Assembly: GCA_947630825.1 (NCBI GenBank)
Contig: CANRJA010000006.1
Coordinates: 1 to 64,000 of the forward strand
DNA length: 64,000 bases
Reading direction: 5' to 3'
Source: an uncultured Clostridia bacterium
GTDB taxonomy: Bacteria; Bacillota; Clostridia; Oscillospirales; Ruminococcaceae
Shown here: piece by piece, positions 44,182-54,128 of the stretch
Numbering within the stretch: the first letter of the stretch is position 1
How the letters are laid out: every line of letters begins with the position of its first letter
Program-made: the position numbers and the translations under genes
The notes under the pieces: model-generated
Seen by the model: the letters and a program-made list of their open reading frames with translations, nothing else
What the model was told of the DNA's origin: nothing
Databases searched by the model: none

Positions 44182-45672
44182 ATGCTTTATCCAACCAAAG
44201 AGGAAATCAAAGACATTTTGAAAAATTACAAGACGGTTCCTGTGTTTTATGAACTGCTTGTAGATTCTTACACGCCGATTCAGCTTTTTAATGCGCTCCA
44301 CGAGGCGTACGACAACTGCTTTATACTCGAATCGGTAGACAACAGCGACCAGTGGGGACGTTATTCCTTTGTAGGAATAAACCCAAAAGCTGAAATTACC
44401 CTTAAAGATAAGGTAGCAGTCGTCTCAAAAAACGGAACTGATGAAAAATTTGAAGTCTCAGATCCTATTGGCTTTTTGTCAGATATTTTAAAAGAGTATA
44501 AGTCTCCCCGTTTCCCTAACCGACCTAAACTTACGGGAGGTCTTATCGGTTACTTCGCCTACGATATGGTGAGATACTTTGAGAAAACTCTGTGCAATCC
44601 TCCGACTGACGACCTAGATATGCCCGACGCTAATCTGTTTCTGTTTGATGAAATAGTAGCTTACGACCACCTTAGCAACAAGGCGGTTATAATCTTAAAC
44701 ATTCACTCAAGCGGAGATATCGACAAGCAGTACGATGATTGCATAAAGAGAAAAGACGAGATCATAAGCGTTTTGAAAAATTATGTTTCAAAGGTTAATG
44801 TATCGGTTAGAAAAACGCATAAGGATATAGAAATCAGGTCAAATATAACTAAAGAAAAATACCTTGCAAACGTCGAAAAGGCTAAGGAGTACATAAAAAA
44901 CGGAGACATTTTTCAGGTCGTGCCGTCGCAGAGGTTTGAGGTGGATAATCCGCCCGACAGCTTTGATGTATACAGAATGCTACGCTCTACCAACCCCTCT
45001 CCCTATCTCTATTACTTCAAGCACAAGGACTACGCCTTTGCAGGGGCTTCACCTGAAAAGCTTGTATCTGTAAACGGCAAAACGGTTATCACAAAGCCAA
45101 TTGCGGGTACTATTAAGAGAGGCTTCACCGATGAGGAGGACTACAGAAACGAACAACAGCTTCTTAACGACCCTAAGGAGCGTGCCGAACATACAATGCT
45201 AGTAGATCTGGGCAGAAACGACATAGGAAAGGTATCAAAGTTCGGCAGTGTGAACGTGACCGACTATATGATAGTTGAGCGCTACTCAAAGGTTATGCAT
45301 CTAGTTTCAAACGTAGAGGGAGAGCTAGACAACGGCAAGGAACCTCTCGACGCTTTAATGGCTGTTCTGCCTGCGGGAACTCTCTCAGGCGCGCCTAAGG
45401 TAAGAGCTATGGAAATTATAGATGAGCTTGAAACTACACGCAGAGGTCTTTACGGAGGAACTGTAGGCTACCTTGCCTTTGATGGAAGCTTGGACACCTG
45501 CATTGCGATAAGAACGGTACTTTTCAAAAATAACAAGGCTTATGTTCAGGCAGGCGGAGGAGTAGTCCTCGACAGCGTTCCTGAAAACGAGTATCAGGAA
45601 TCCTGCAACAAAGCACTTGCAGTTATTAATGCAATCAAAGAGGCGGCAGATTTGACAGTTGACAATGGATAA
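44182..45672 (+). CDS. trpE: Anthranilate synthase component I
   Basis: A 496-aa chorismate-using enzyme. It has the Trp feedback-site motif [18 protein letters not shown], and the chorismate-binding core ([62 protein letters not shown]). With TrpG it makes anthranilate. The start at 44182 has GAGGAGG; the upstream frame extension is terminator sequence. The last codons (Val-Asp-Asn-Gly-stop) belong to the repeat array that follows. Confidence 0.95.
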   Translation: MLYPTKEEIKDILKNYKTVPVFYELLVDSYTPIQLFNALHEAYDNCFILESVDNSDQWGRYSFVGINPKAEITLKDKVAVVSKNGTDEKFEVSDPIGFLSDILKEYKSPRFPNRPKLTGGLIGYFAYDMVRYFEKTLCNPPTDDLDMPDANLFLFDEIVAYDHLSNKAVIILNIHSSGDIDKQYDDCIKRKDEIISVLKNYVSKVNVSVRKTHKDIEIRSNITKEKYLANVEKAKEYIKNGDIFQVVPSQRFEVDNPPDSFDVYRMLRSTNPSPYLYYFKHKDYAFAGASPEKLVSVNGKTVITKPIAGTIKRGFTDEEDYRNEQQLLNDPKERAEHTMLVDLGRNDIGKVSKFGSVNVTDYMIVERYSKVMHLVSNVEGELDNGKEPLDALMAVLPAGTLSGAPKVRAMEIIDELETTRRGLYGGTVGYLAFDGSLDTCIAIRTVLFKNNKAYVQAGGGVVLDSVPENEYQESCNKALAVINAIKEAADLTVDNG

Positions 45673-45716
45673 TGGATAATGGATAATGGATAATGGATAA
45701 TGGATAGTGGATAATT
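45661..45716 (+). repeat. 7-bp tandem repeat array (GGATAAT) between trpE and trpGD
   Basis: About seven copies of GGATAAT, one with a G variant, starting inside the last codons of trpE and containing its stop codon. Changes in copy number would alter trpE-trpGD spacing but not the trpE frame. Confidence 0.88.
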
Positions 45717-45749
45717 AAAGCGCATTATCAATTAAAACGGAGGGTTTTT

Positions 45750-47396
45750 ATGATATTAATAATAGATAATTATGATAGCTTCACCTATAATCTTTATCAG
45801 TATATAGGTGAGCTTTACAGCGATATCAAGGTCGCAAGAAATGACGAGATAACCATTGCTGAAATCGAGGCTCTTTGCCCTGATGCATTAATTATCTCAC
45901 CCGGTCCCTGCTACCCGAAAGACGCAGGTATTTCAGTTGAGACAATAAAACATTTCAGCGGAAAGATTCCTATTCTCGGCGTTTGCTTGGGGCATCAGTC
46001 TATTGCAGAGGCTTTCGGCGGAAAGGTAGTTATCGCCAAAGAACAGCTTCACGGAAAAGCGACAGACATAACACTCAGCACTGACAATCCCCTGTTTACG
46101 GGACTTCCTAAAAAAATTAAGGTGGCAAGGTACCACTCTTTGATAGTTGACAGCGAAACCTTGCCCGAGTGCTTAGAAATTACGGCGTATGACAGCAAAA
46201 ATCAAATTATGGCTCTCAGACACAAAGAGCATCAAACCTACGGTGTTCAATTCCATCCCGAATCTGTTATGACAGACACAGGACGGAAAATTATAGAAAA
46301 CTTCCTCAATAATATTGCAGGAATAAAAACGAAAGCGAGTGATAACATTATGGTTCCGGAAAGTGAAAGAACAGAGCTTAAAAAGTACATTGCAAAGGTG
46401 GTAAGAGGTGAAAGCCTAACCGAGGACGAGGCTTACTCGGCTATGGACATTATAACCTGCGACAGAGCAACTCTTGCTCAGACTTCTTCCCTGCTGACGG
46501 CAATGTCAATTAAAGGTGAGACAATAGACGAGATAACAGGTTTTGCTAAGGTTATGAGGGAAAAAGCAGCTAAGCTCAAAAACTGCTCCGATTCTGTCGA
46601 CATCGTAGGTACAGGTGGAGATATGTCAAACAGCTTTAACATATCTACTACCTCATCGTTCATAATAGCAGGGGCAGGTCAGAAGGTTGCAAAACACGGC
46701 AACAGAAGCGCATCTTCAAAAAGCGGCGCCGCCGACTGCTTAGAGGCTTTGGGAGTTAAGATAGCATCAGTTCCCGAGCAGGCTGAAAAGTGTATTGAAA
46801 AGGTAGGTATTTCATTCCTGTTCGCTCAAAGCTACCACCCGGCAATGCGCTTTGTAGGTCCTGTCAGAAAGCAAATAGGCACAAAAACCGTATTCAACAT
46901 TATGGGACCCCTTTTAAACCCTGCGTTTGCCGAATATATGGTACTTGGCGTTTACTCTCCTGACATTATGGAGAATATGGCAAATGTTCTTATAAAGCTT
47001 GGAATTAAGCGCGCAATGCTCGTTTATGGAAACGACAAACTTGACGAGATATCAATTTCCGATTCAACAAAAGTATGCGAGATAAACAACGGTAAAATCG
47101 AGAAATACGAAATATCTCCAGAGGACTTCGGATTCAAGCGTGCGACAAAAGAAGATGTCAAGGGCGGTACTCCTGAGGAGAACGCACAAATCACCCGTGA
47201 TATTCTCAGCGGAAAAGAGCAAGGAGCTAAAAGAGATATTGTTTTGCTAAACGCTGGCTGTGCCTTGTATGTAACAGGAAATGCAGAAACAATAGCCGAC
47301 GGAATAAAGCTGGCTGAGGAGTCCATTGACAGCGGTAAGGCTTTAAGAAAGCTGGAGGAGCTAATAGAGTTCACAAACTCAGAATTAAAAAGCTAA
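45750..47396 (+). CDS. trpGD: Fused anthranilate synthase glutaminase / anthranilate phosphoribosyltransferase
   Basis: A 548-aa fusion. Residues 1-190 are the TrpG glutamine amidotransferase: LIIDNYDSFTYNLYQY, oxyanion ISPGP, nucleophile in GVCLGHQ and the His-Glu pair in GVQFHPES. Residues 205-548 are TrpD: VDIVGTGGDMSNSFNIST, KHGNRSASSKSGAADCLEALG and FNIMGPLLNP for PRPP and anthranilate. It supplies ammonia to TrpE and transfers phosphoribose to anthranilate. RBS GGAGGG. Such fusions also occur in enterobacteria. A GC palindrome starts immediately after the stop codon. Confidence 0.95.
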   Translation: MILIIDNYDSFTYNLYQYIGELYSDIKVARNDEITIAEIEALCPDALIISPGPCYPKDAGISVETIKHFSGKIPILGVCLGHQSIAEAFGGKVVIAKEQLHGKATDITLSTDNPLFTGLPKKIKVARYHSLIVDSETLPECLEITAYDSKNQIMALRHKEHQTYGVQFHPESVMTDTGRKIIENFLNNIAGIKTKASDNIMVPESERTELKKYIAKVVRGESLTEDEAYSAMDIITCDRATLAQTSSLLTAMSIKGETIDEITGFAKVMREKAAKLKNCSDSVDIVGTGGDMSNSFNISTTSSFIIAGAGQKVAKHGNRSASSKSGAADCLEALGVKIASVPEQAEKCIEKVGISFLFAQSYHPAMRFVGPVRKQIGTKTVFNIMGPLLNPAFAEYMVLGVYSPDIMENMANVLIKLGIKRAMLVYGNDKLDEISISDSTKVCEINNGKIEKYEISPEDFGFKRATKEDVKGGTPEENAQITRDILSGKEQGAKRDIVLLNAGCALYVTGNAETIADGIKLAEESIDSGKALRKLEELIEFTNSELKS

Positions 47397-47411
47397 GCGG
47401 CGAGCCGCCGC
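47397..47411. repeat. GC palindrome abutting the trpGD stop codon
   Basis: GCGGCG-AGC-CGCCGC starts at the base after the TAA of trpGD. Same form as the palindromes at 56148 and 57781. Confidence 0.75.
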
Positions 47412-47488
47412 TGGCTCTCTACAAAATATAAAATTCTTGCATCTTGTACTCTGCCTAAATCCTATAATAAAAAACTTTGGTGATAAAT

Positions 47489-48268
47489 ATGATTTTAGAT
47501 GAAATAATCGAAAAAAGAAAACTACAGCTTGAAAAAGAAATGGCAAAAGTGCCCTTTGATGAAATGAAAGAGAAAGCTCATAATACTGATTTTATGACAA
47601 GGGATTTCAAATCTGCCATTTTAAGTGATAGTCTAAGTGTTATCTGCGAGGTTAAAAAAGCCTCGCCGTCAAAGGGTCTGATAAGACCTGACTTTCACCC
47701 TGTTGAAATCGCTAAGGAGTACGAATCGGCAGGTGCAGACGCTATCTCCTGCCTGACTGAGGAGCATTATTTTCAAGGCTCATCAGAATATTTAAAAAGC
47801 ATTGCAGAGTGCGTTAATATCCCAATTCTCCGCAAAGACTTCATCATTGACGAGTATCAAATCTATGAGGCAAGAGCAATAGGTGCGTCGGCAATTTTGC
47901 TTATAGCCGCAGTTCTTGATGAAGAAACGCTTAGCAGGTTTTATCAGCTTGCCGCTTCCCTGTCGCTTGACTGCCTTGTTGAAGTTCATAACGAGAGCGA
48001 GCTTGAAAAGGCGCTGAATATTGGCGCAGATATAATCGGCATCAACAACAGAAACCTCAAGACGTTTGAGGTCGATTTAAACACTACCGGAAGACTGGCT
48101 TCACTTATCCCAAAAGACAAGGTCATTGTCTCCGAAAGCGGAATTAAGGACAATTTTGATATGAGGGCTGTGCGAAGTCTGGGTGCGTCAGCGGTTCTTA
48201 TCGGAGAAACGCTGATGAGAAGTGATAACATATCAACTACTCTCAAGGAGCTGAGAGCATATGACTAA
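47489..48268 (+). CDS. trpC: Indole-3-glycerol phosphate synthase
   Basis: A 259-aa (beta/alpha)8 enzyme: ILDEIIEKRK, the KKASPSKG active-site loop, SCLTEEHYFQGSSEYL, RKDFIIDEYQIYEARA, GINNRNLKTFEVD and SESGI. It converts CdRP to indole-3-glycerol phosphate. The start at 47489 (MILDEI) fits the family; the four-codon longer frame has no better RBS. It overlaps trpF by eight bases. Confidence 0.95.
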   Translation: MILDEIIEKRKLQLEKEMAKVPFDEMKEKAHNTDFMTRDFKSAILSDSLSVICEVKKASPSKGLIRPDFHPVEIAKEYESAGADAISCLTEEHYFQGSSEYLKSIAECVNIPILRKDFIIDEYQIYEARAIGASAILLIAAVLDEETLSRFYQLAASLSLDCLVEVHNESELEKALNIGADIIGINNRNLKTFEVDLNTTGRLASLIPKDKVIVSESGIKDNFDMRAVRSLGASAVLIGETLMRSDNISTTLKELRAYD

Positions 48269-48875
48269 GCTGAAAATCTGCGGTTTGCGCAGAAGTAAAG
48301 ATATAGCTTATGTAAATAAGTTTCAGCCCGACTACGCAGGTTTTATACTTTCAGAGCCTTTTTGGCGGCATATAAGCCTCGATGAGCTTGCTAAGCTTAC
48401 AAGCGAGCTTTCTAACAATATAACTCCTGTTGGTGTTTTTGTAAACGAGACATTAGACACAATTATACCGTTTTCAAAATATCTCGGTGTAATTCAGCTT
48501 CACGGCGATGAGGACGACGCTTTTATCAAGTCTCTCAAAGAGCATACCGACTGCGAGATATGGAAAGCTATAAGACCGCAAACGTCAGATGATATTAGTA
48601 AAGCATGTCAAGGCTGTGCCGACAAACTTCTTATAGACAGCTTTTCAAAGAGTTCTGTCGGCGGTACAGGAATAGTCGGAAACTGGGAAATAATAAAAAA
48701 TGCTGAAATTACTAAGCCGTTTTTCCTAGCAGGAGGAATATCGGCTGACAACATTAAAGAAGCTATAGAAACAGTCAAGCCTTACGGCATAGACGTTTCA
48801 AGCTCGGTTGAAACAGACAAAAAAAAGGACAGAGATAAAATTAAAAAGCTAACGCTTTTAATAATGGATAATTGA
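48261..48875 (+). CDS. trpF: Phosphoribosylanthranilate isomerase
   Basis: A 204-aa enzyme: LKICGLRRSKDIAYVN with the catalytic Cys, PVGVFVN, VIQLHGDE, LLIDSFSKSSVGGTG, FLAGGIS and GIDVSSSVE. It isomerises PRA to CdRP. It overlaps trpC. The final Met-Asp-Asn-stop codons come from an ATAATGGATAATTGA repeat unit, suggesting that a repeat replaced the natural end. Confidence 0.94.
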   Translation: MTKLKICGLRRSKDIAYVNKFQPDYAGFILSEPFWRHISLDELAKLTSELSNNITPVGVFVNETLDTIIPFSKYLGVIQLHGDEDDAFIKSLKEHTDCEIWKAIRPQTSDDISKACQGCADKLLIDSFSKSSVGGTGIVGNWEIIKNAEITKPFFLAGGISADNIKEAIETVKPYGIDVSSSVETDKKKDRDKIKKLTLLIMDN

Positions 48876-48910
48876 CAATTGATAATGGACAATGGACAAT
48901 TTTCCAATAT
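48861..48910. repeat. AT-rich repeat at the trpF-trpB junction
   Basis: ATAATGGATAATTGACAATTGATAATGGACAATGG-type units (about five) that start inside the trpF 3' end and fill the gap before the trpB ribosome binding site. Confidence 0.8.
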
Positions 48911-48944
48911 ACTAATTATTCACTTATCAAAAGGAGGTAAATTT

Positions 48945-50141
48945 ATGACTAATTCCATTAAGGGACGCTATGGAGAATACGGCGGTCAGTATGTTCCTGA
49001 GACGGTTATGAACGCCGTTTTAGAGCTTGAGGAGGCTTACAGCAAGTATAAGAACGACAAGGACTTTAAGCGTGAACTGACGGCTCTATATAAGGAGTAT
49101 GCAGGCAGACCGTCTCTTTTGTACTTCGCTGAGAAAATGACAAACGATTTGGGCGGGGCTAAAATATACATCAAACGTGAGGACCTAAACCACACAGGTT
49201 CGCACAAAATAAACAATGTGCTAGGACAAATTCTGCTTGCAAAGAAAATGGGCAAGAAAAGAATTATCGCCGAGACAGGAGCAGGTCAACACGGCGTTGC
49301 AACTGCTACGGCTTGCGCTCTGTTCGGGTTGGAGTGCGAGGTATATATGGGCGCTGAGGATATGAAACGTCAGTCGCTCAACGTATACAGAATGAACCTG
49401 CTGGGCGCAAAGGTAACAGGCGTTTCAAGCGGAACTTCTACCCTTAAAGACGCTATAAACGAGGCTATGCGCGACTGGTGTACTAATATCGAAACCACCT
49501 TCTATTGCATAGGCTCGGTTATGGGACCTCACCCCTACCCTGAAATGGTGAGAGATTTTCAAAAAATTATCAGCGAGGAGATAAAGTCTCAGCTTAAAGA
49601 AAAAGAAGGCAAGCTCCCCGACTGCGTTGTTGCTTGCGTTGGCGGCGGCTCAAACGCTATGGGCGCATTCTACGACTTCATAGATGACAATAGTGTTCGC
49701 CTAGTCGGCGCAGAAGCTGCGGGTAGAGGTGTTGACACTCCGGAACACGCAGCAACCATTACAAAAGGCTCGCTCGGAATATTCCACGGTATGAAGTCGC
49801 TTTTCCTGCAAAACGAATACGGTCAGATTGACCCTGTATACTCTATTTCGGCAGGGCTTGACTATCCGGGAATAGGACCTGAACACGCATATCTCAACTC
49901 AATTGGCAGAGCGGAGTATGTGGACATTACCGACGAGGAAGCTGTCTGCGCCTTTGAGTACCTGTCAAAAACAGAGGGAATAATTCCTGCTATTGAATCC
50001 GCCCATGCTGTTGCGGCGGCTATGAAAATTGCCCCTAATATGCCAAAGGACAGTATACTTGTCATAAATCTCTCAGGACGGGGCGATAAGGACGTTTATT
50101 CAATCGCACGATACAGAGGAGTTGATTTAGTTGAAGAATAA
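48945..50141 (+). CDS. trpB: Tryptophan synthase beta chain
   Basis: A 398-aa PLP enzyme: [29 protein letters not shown] with the PLP lysine, [27 protein letters not shown] and [11 protein letters not shown]. It joins indole and serine to give tryptophan. The start at 48945 has AAGGAGG and matches the family; the frame upstream is repeat-derived. Confidence 0.96.
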   Translation: MTNSIKGRYGEYGGQYVPETVMNAVLELEEAYSKYKNDKDFKRELTALYKEYAGRPSLLYFAEKMTNDLGGAKIYIKREDLNHTGSHKINNVLGQILLAKKMGKKRIIAETGAGQHGVATATACALFGLECEVYMGAEDMKRQSLNVYRMNLLGAKVTGVSSGTSTLKDAINEAMRDWCTNIETTFYCIGSVMGPHPYPEMVRDFQKIISEEIKSQLKEKEGKLPDCVVACVGGGSNAMGAFYDFIDDNSVRLVGAEAAGRGVDTPEHAATITKGSLGIFHGMKSLFLQNEYGQIDPVYSISAGLDYPGIGPEHAYLNSIGRAEYVDITDEEAVCAFEYLSKTEGIIPAIESAHAVAAAMKIAPNMPKDSILVINLSGRGDKDVYSIARYRGVDLVEE

Positions 50142-50922
50142 AAATCGTATAGATGCTTGCTTTGAAAAACTGAAAGCCAACGGCAAAAAGGCTCTTATAA
50201 CCTTTGTTACAGCAGGCGATCCAGACCTTGAAACCACAAAAAAGCTGGTACTTAAAAAGCTGGAATGCGGAGCAGATATAATTGAGCTTGGCGTTCCATT
50301 CTCAGACCCTATCGCCGAAGGTCCTACCATACAGAAAGCCTCATTGCGCTCTTTGAACAACGGAACTAACCTAGACCAGATATTCGGTTTAGTTAGCGAA
50401 CTCAGAGAGGAAACAAACGCTCCTTTGCTCTTGATGATGTACATAAACACTGTGTTTAAATACGGCACCGAGAAATTCTTTACAAACTGCAAAAAAAGCG
50501 GTATAGACGGCGTTATTATCCCCGATCTCCCCTTTGAGGAGCGAAATGAAGTCGAAGCCCTCTCAAACGAGTACGGAGTTTATAATATAAACCTTGTCGC
50601 TCCGACCTCTCACGACAGGGTAAAGACTATTGCGTCACAGAGCAAGGGTTTTCTCTACTGTGTTTCATCTGTCGGCGTTACGGGAACACGCTCGACCTTT
50701 ACCACAAACTTTGATGAGTTTTTCTCGCTTATTAATTCATCTGCCTCCTGCCCCGCTTGCGTAGGCTTTGGTATCTCAAATCCAGAACAGGCAAAAAAGA
50801 TGTCTAAATACTGCGACGGAGTTATCGTAGGAAGTGCTATTGTGAATATTATCGCTGAGTATGGCAGAGAAAGTGTTGATAAAGTCGGAGAATTTGTGAA
50901 AAGTTTAAAAAATTCACTATGA
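50131..50922 (+). CDS. trpA: Tryptophan synthase alpha chain
   Basis: A 263-aa barrel that cleaves indole-3-glycerol phosphate to indole: [20 protein letters not shown], the catalytic Glu in [40 protein letters not shown] and [11 protein letters not shown]. The TTG start overlaps the trpB end by 11 bases with AGGAG upstream, indicating translational coupling. Last gene of the operon. Confidence 0.95.
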   Translation: MKNKNRIDACFEKLKANGKKALITFVTAGDPDLETTKKLVLKKLECGADIIELGVPFSDPIAEGPTIQKASLRSLNNGTNLDQIFGLVSELREETNAPLLLMMYINTVFKYGTEKFFTNCKKSGIDGVIIPDLPFEERNEVEALSNEYGVYNINLVAPTSHDRVKTIASQSKGFLYCVSSVGVTGTRSTFTTNFDEFFSLINSSASCPACVGFGISNPEQAKKMSKYCDGVIVGSAIVNIIAEYGRESVDKVGEFVKSLKNSL

Positions 50923-50944
50923 TTGAAAAAATTTAAAATGATTC

Positions 50945-51053
50945 TTGACAAATCATTAAATTGTGTTATAATAATGATGTAATAAATAAAATTTTTTTCA
51001 TTTACATTCCTTTTGTTCACCGCAGACTTTTTAGTCTGCGGTGTTGTTTTTTT
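50945..51053 (+). ncRNA. Candidate small RNA from an isolated promoter-terminator pair
   Basis: TTGACA (50945-50950), 16-bp spacer, TATAAT (50967-50972), then about 45 bases without an open frame, and a strong terminator with an 11-bp perfect stem CACCGCAGACT/AGTCTGCGGTG (51018-51043) and a T run. The transcript would be about 75 nt. It could instead be a remnant promoter plus the trp operon terminator, since trpA stops at 50922 in the same direction. Confidence 0.45.
51018..51053 (+). terminator. Terminator after trpA
   Basis: A perfect 11-bp stem (51018-51028 with 51033-51043) and TTGTTTTTTT. It ends the trp operon and the candidate small RNA. Confidence 0.93.
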
Positions 51054-51297
51054 ACTTGTAAAGTTTTTTACTGTAGTTTCCAAAACTTCGCCTTTCATCT
51101 GTTAATCCAATTAAATAATCAACACATACATTATAGTATTTTGCAAGCGCTATTGCTCTGCTTGTCGGCATGAAACTTTTACCGCTTTCATATTTTGACA
51201 TACAACTCTGCGATATGTATATCTTTTTAGCCAATTCTGCTTGCGACAACCCTGCTTCTTTTCTTAATTCTTTTAATCTTTTTGTGTACGAACACAT
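51052..51297 (-). CDS. XRE-family HTH regulator
   Basis: An 81-aa protein: HTH (YTKRLKELRKEAGLSQAELA, ISQSCMSKYESGKSF) and a short C-terminal segment (YYNVCVDYLIGLTDERR). It resembles the XRE protein at 16643. RBS AAGGATGTG. Two GGTACA-type palindromes lie upstream, so it is probably autoregulated. No partner gene is adjacent. Confidence 0.88.
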   Translation of the reverse strand: MCSYTKRLKELRKEAGLSQAELAKKIYISQSCMSKYESGKSFMPTSRAIALAKYYNVCVDYLIGLTDERRSFGNYSKKLYK

Positions 51298-51363
51298 TTT
51301 AACACATCCTTTTATTTTTAATTAATATCATTATAACATAAAATTCGCTTAATGGCACAAAAT

Positions 51364-51410
51364 GGTACATATTTGTACCACCAAAAATTATATTGGTTCT
51401 TATATGTACC
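51364..51410. promoter_or_regulatory. Paired operators GGTACA-N4-TGTACC upstream of the XRE gene
   Basis: A 16-bp palindrome at 51364-51379 with perfect 6-bp arms, and a second with one changed base per arm (GGTTCT/TGTACC) at 51395-51410. The spacing is 31 bp, three helical turns. The rest of 51298-51541 has no gene; 51437-51465 is a TTGCTTCTTGTTTC repeat. Confidence 0.7.
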
Positions 51411-51541
51411 TTTTTATTAATGTAATGCGGTTTTTTTGCTTCTTGTTTCTTGCTTCTTGTTTCTTTTATCTTTCAGGCTTGATTGACATTATTACATATT
51501 AATAGTATAATATTATTAATTTCTAACAGGAGGCACACAAT

Positions 51542-52027
51542 ATGGATTCTTTGCTTAAACTTCTTAAAAAGAATGCGCGGCTTTCAAATTCAGAGCTTGG
51601 CGTTATGCTCGGCATTTCTGAACAGGAGGTCGCAGATAAAATAGAAAAGCTCGAAAACGACGGCATTATCAAAGGCTATAACACCGTCATCAACGAACAG
51701 GCGGCTGCCGACTGCGGAGATTTGGTTACAGCTTATATTGAACTCAAGGTTTCTCCGAGAGCGCAAAGCGGTTTCGACGAAATTGCAAGAACAGTCAGCC
51801 AGTATGACGAGGTCGAGAACGTCTGGCTTATGTCGGGCGGATATGATTTGGGCATTACCATAAAGGGTACAAACCTTATGGAGATTTCCCTGTTTGTGGC
51901 TCAAAGGCTTGCTCCGCTTGAGGGCGTTTTATCGACCGCAACACACTTTGTTCTTAAAAAGTACAAGGACAACGGAATAGACCTTTCCGACAAAATTATT
52001 GATGAAAGAGGATTAGTTTCCCCATGA
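51542..52027 (+). CDS. Lrp/AsnC-family transcription regulator
   Basis: A 161-aa protein: N-terminal HTH (LLKKNARLSNSELGVMLGIS, DGIIKGYNTVI) and a C-terminal RAM/ligand-binding domain (residues 65-140; VENVWLMSGGYDLGITIKG). It overlaps the next aminotransferase gene by four bases (ATGA), a pairing conserved in many Firmicutes, so it probably senses an amino acid handled by that enzyme. RBS AGGAGG. Confidence 0.92.
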   Translation: MDSLLKLLKKNARLSNSELGVMLGISEQEVADKIEKLENDGIIKGYNTVINEQAAADCGDLVTAYIELKVSPRAQSGFDEIARTVSQYDEVENVWLMSGGYDLGITIKGTNLMEISLFVAQRLAPLEGVLSTATHFVLKKYKDNGIDLSDKIIDERGLVSP

Positions 52028-53202
52028 TAGACTACAGCAGGATAATAAATAAAAAAACCAGAGAAATGAAACCCTCAGGGATAAGAAAGTTTTTCGACCT
52101 TGCTCAGACTATGGAAAATGTAATTGCACTCGGCGTTGGAGAGCCTAACTTTCAGACGCCTTGGCCGATAAGACGTGCAGCAATTACCGCTCTTGAGCGT
52201 GGAAGAACCTTTTACACAGCTAATGCAGGGCTTATTGATCTTAGAAAGTCTATTTCCGAATATGTTATAGACTATGCAAAAACAGAGTATTCACCTGAAA
52301 ACGAGATAATCGTTACTGTGGGCGGTTCAGAGGGTATAGACCTTTCTATCCGTGCTATCGTTGAGCCCGGAGATGAGGTTTTAATTGTCGAGCCTTGCTT
52401 TGTCTGCTACAGACCTATCGTTGAGCTTTCAGGCGGTAAACCCATTATTGTTGAAACCAAAGCTGAGGACAGCTTCAAGCTGACTGCAAAAGCCCTTAAA
52501 GAAAAGATAACCGACAAGACAAAGGCTCTTATTCTTCCATTTCCGAACAACCCGACCGGCGCTATTATGACTAAGGATGAACTAGAGCCAATAGCCGAAG
52601 TTTTAAGAGATACAAATATCATAGTTATTTCAGACGAGATCTACTCAGAGCTTACCTATGGCAGAAAACACTGCTCTATTGTTGAGTGCGAAGGAATGAG
52701 AGAGAGAACAATACTTATCAACGGCTTTTCAAAGGCATTTGCTATGACAGGCTGGCGGCTCGGCTTCTTATGCGCTCCTAGAGAGATTGTAAGTCAGATA
52801 CTTAAAATACACCAATATGCAATAATGTCGTCGCCGACTGTTAGCCAGTATGCCGCTATTGAGGCGCTAAAAAATTGCAGAAGCGACATTGATATGATGG
52901 TAGATGAATACAATATGAGACGGCGTTTCTGCGTACACGGCTTTAATGAGATAGGTCTTGACTGCTTTGAGCCGGAGGGAGCGTTCTATGTATTCCCCTG
53001 CATAAAATCAACAGGTCTTTCCAGTCAGGAGTTCTGCGAACGGCTTCTCTATACAAAGAATGTAGCTGTAGTTCCGGGAGACGCTTTCGGCGATTGCGGA
53101 GAAGGCTTTATCAGGGTTTCCTATGCATACTCTCTTGAACACCTGAAAAAAGCTATCAAAAAAATTGGCGAGTTTGTTCGTGAAATCAAGGAGAACGGTT
53201 AA
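52024..53202 (+). CDS. PLP-dependent class I/II aminotransferase
   Basis: A 392-aa fold-type I aminotransferase: IALGVGEPNFQTPWPIRRAA, NAGLIDLRKSISEY, PFPNNPTGAIM, ISDEIYSELTYG and the PLP lysine in NGFSKAFAMTGWRLG. Family members in this context are often called aspartate/aromatic or methionine-type aminotransferases; the substrate cannot be fixed from sequence. Coupled to the Lrp-type regulator. Confidence 0.93.
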   Translation: MIDYSRIINKKTREMKPSGIRKFFDLAQTMENVIALGVGEPNFQTPWPIRRAAITALERGRTFYTANAGLIDLRKSISEYVIDYAKTEYSPENEIIVTVGGSEGIDLSIRAIVEPGDEVLIVEPCFVCYRPIVELSGGKPIIVETKAEDSFKLTAKALKEKITDKTKALILPFPNNPTGAIMTKDELEPIAEVLRDTNIIVISDEIYSELTYGRKHCSIVECEGMRERTILINGFSKAFAMTGWRLGFLCAPREIVSQILKIHQYAIMSSPTVSQYAAIEALKNCRSDIDMMVDEYNMRRRFCVHGFNEIGLDCFEPEGAFYVFPCIKSTGLSSQEFCERLLYTKNVAVVPGDAFGDCGEGFIRVSYAYSLEHLKKAIKKIGEFVREIKENG

Positions 53203-54072
53203 ATGCAAAGTATTAAACTTAAAGCTCCTGCAAAGATAAATCTCATACTTGATATTGTCGGCAAAAGGAAGGACGGCTATCATAACCTCCGTTCTGTTAT
53301 GCAGACAATATCAATTTTTGATTATGTCACTTTGACTGTAAACGGAGAAAAGTCTGAATTTCCCGACATATCAATAACCTGCAATGATCCTAATATTCCT
53401 GCTGACAAAAGAAATATTGCATACAAGGCTTGTTACACATATATCAAATCTGTTGGTGAAGTACCATTTAACAGCATTGAAATATACATTGACAAGCACA
53501 TACCAAGCGGAGCAGGTCTTGCAGGAGGCAGTGCCGACGGGGCTGCAGTTATATTAGGCTTGAACAGTCTATGCGGAGATTTGTTGTCAACTGATGAGCT
53601 TTGCAAAATCGGAGCTTCGATTGGAGCAGATGTTCCCTTTTGCATTGTCGGGGGTACTGCCCTTTGCGAGGGTATTGGAGATAAAATAACTCCTCTGAAA
53701 CCCCTGCCAGACTGTGAAATACTTGTCGTAAAGCCGGAGATTTCAATTTCAACTCCCCTTTCCTACAAAAGATTTGACGAGCTTGAAAACCCCAGACTTT
53801 CAGACTTGGACTCATTTATGAACGCTTTAAATTCCGGCGATCTAAAATCAATATCAAAGACTCTCTCAAACTCTCTTGAGGACGTTACTGATGTTAGCAT
53901 TATACAAGATATAAAAAATGAAATGCTGATGTCAGGCGCACTGGGTTGTGTTATGACAGGAAGCGGTTCGGCGGTATTCGGGATATTTGACAATAAGGAA
54001 AAGGCAAGAAAGTGCGCTGACAAATTTAGCGGACGAATGTTCTGTGAGATATGCTTGCCAGAAAAAAGATAA
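53203..54072 (+). CDS. ispE: 4-diphosphocytidyl-2-C-methyl-D-erythritol kinase
   Basis: A 289-aa GHMP kinase of the non-mevalonate isoprenoid pathway. It has KAPAKINLILDIVGKRKDGY, the ATP loop IPSGAGLAGGSADGAAVI, GADVPFCIVGGTA and MTGSGSAVFGIF. It starts directly after the aminotransferase stop codon with a GGAG inside that gene's end. Confidence 0.95.
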   Translation: MQSIKLKAPAKINLILDIVGKRKDGYHNLRSVMQTISIFDYVTLTVNGEKSEFPDISITCNDPNIPADKRNIAYKACYTYIKSVGEVPFNSIEIYIDKHIPSGAGLAGGSADGAAVILGLNSLCGDLLSTDELCKIGASIGADVPFCIVGGTALCEGIGDKITPLKPLPDCEILVVKPEISISTPLSYKRFDELENPRLSDLDSFMNALNSGDLKSISKTLSNSLEDVTDVSIIQDIKNEMLMSGALGCVMTGSGSAVFGIFDNKEKARKCADKFSGRMFCEICLPEKR

Positions 54073-54083
54073 TTAGATACAAA

Positions 54084-54118
54084 AAGCCAACAGAAATTTC
54101 TGTTGGCTTAAATTTTTT
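54084..54118. terminator. Bidirectional terminator between ispE and the CHAP-domain gene
   Basis: A perfect 26-bp palindrome (arms AAGCCAACAGAAA, 54084-54109), with T-rich sequence on the plus side and T runs on the minus side. Confidence 0.9.
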
Positions 54119-54128
54119 AAATATTTAT

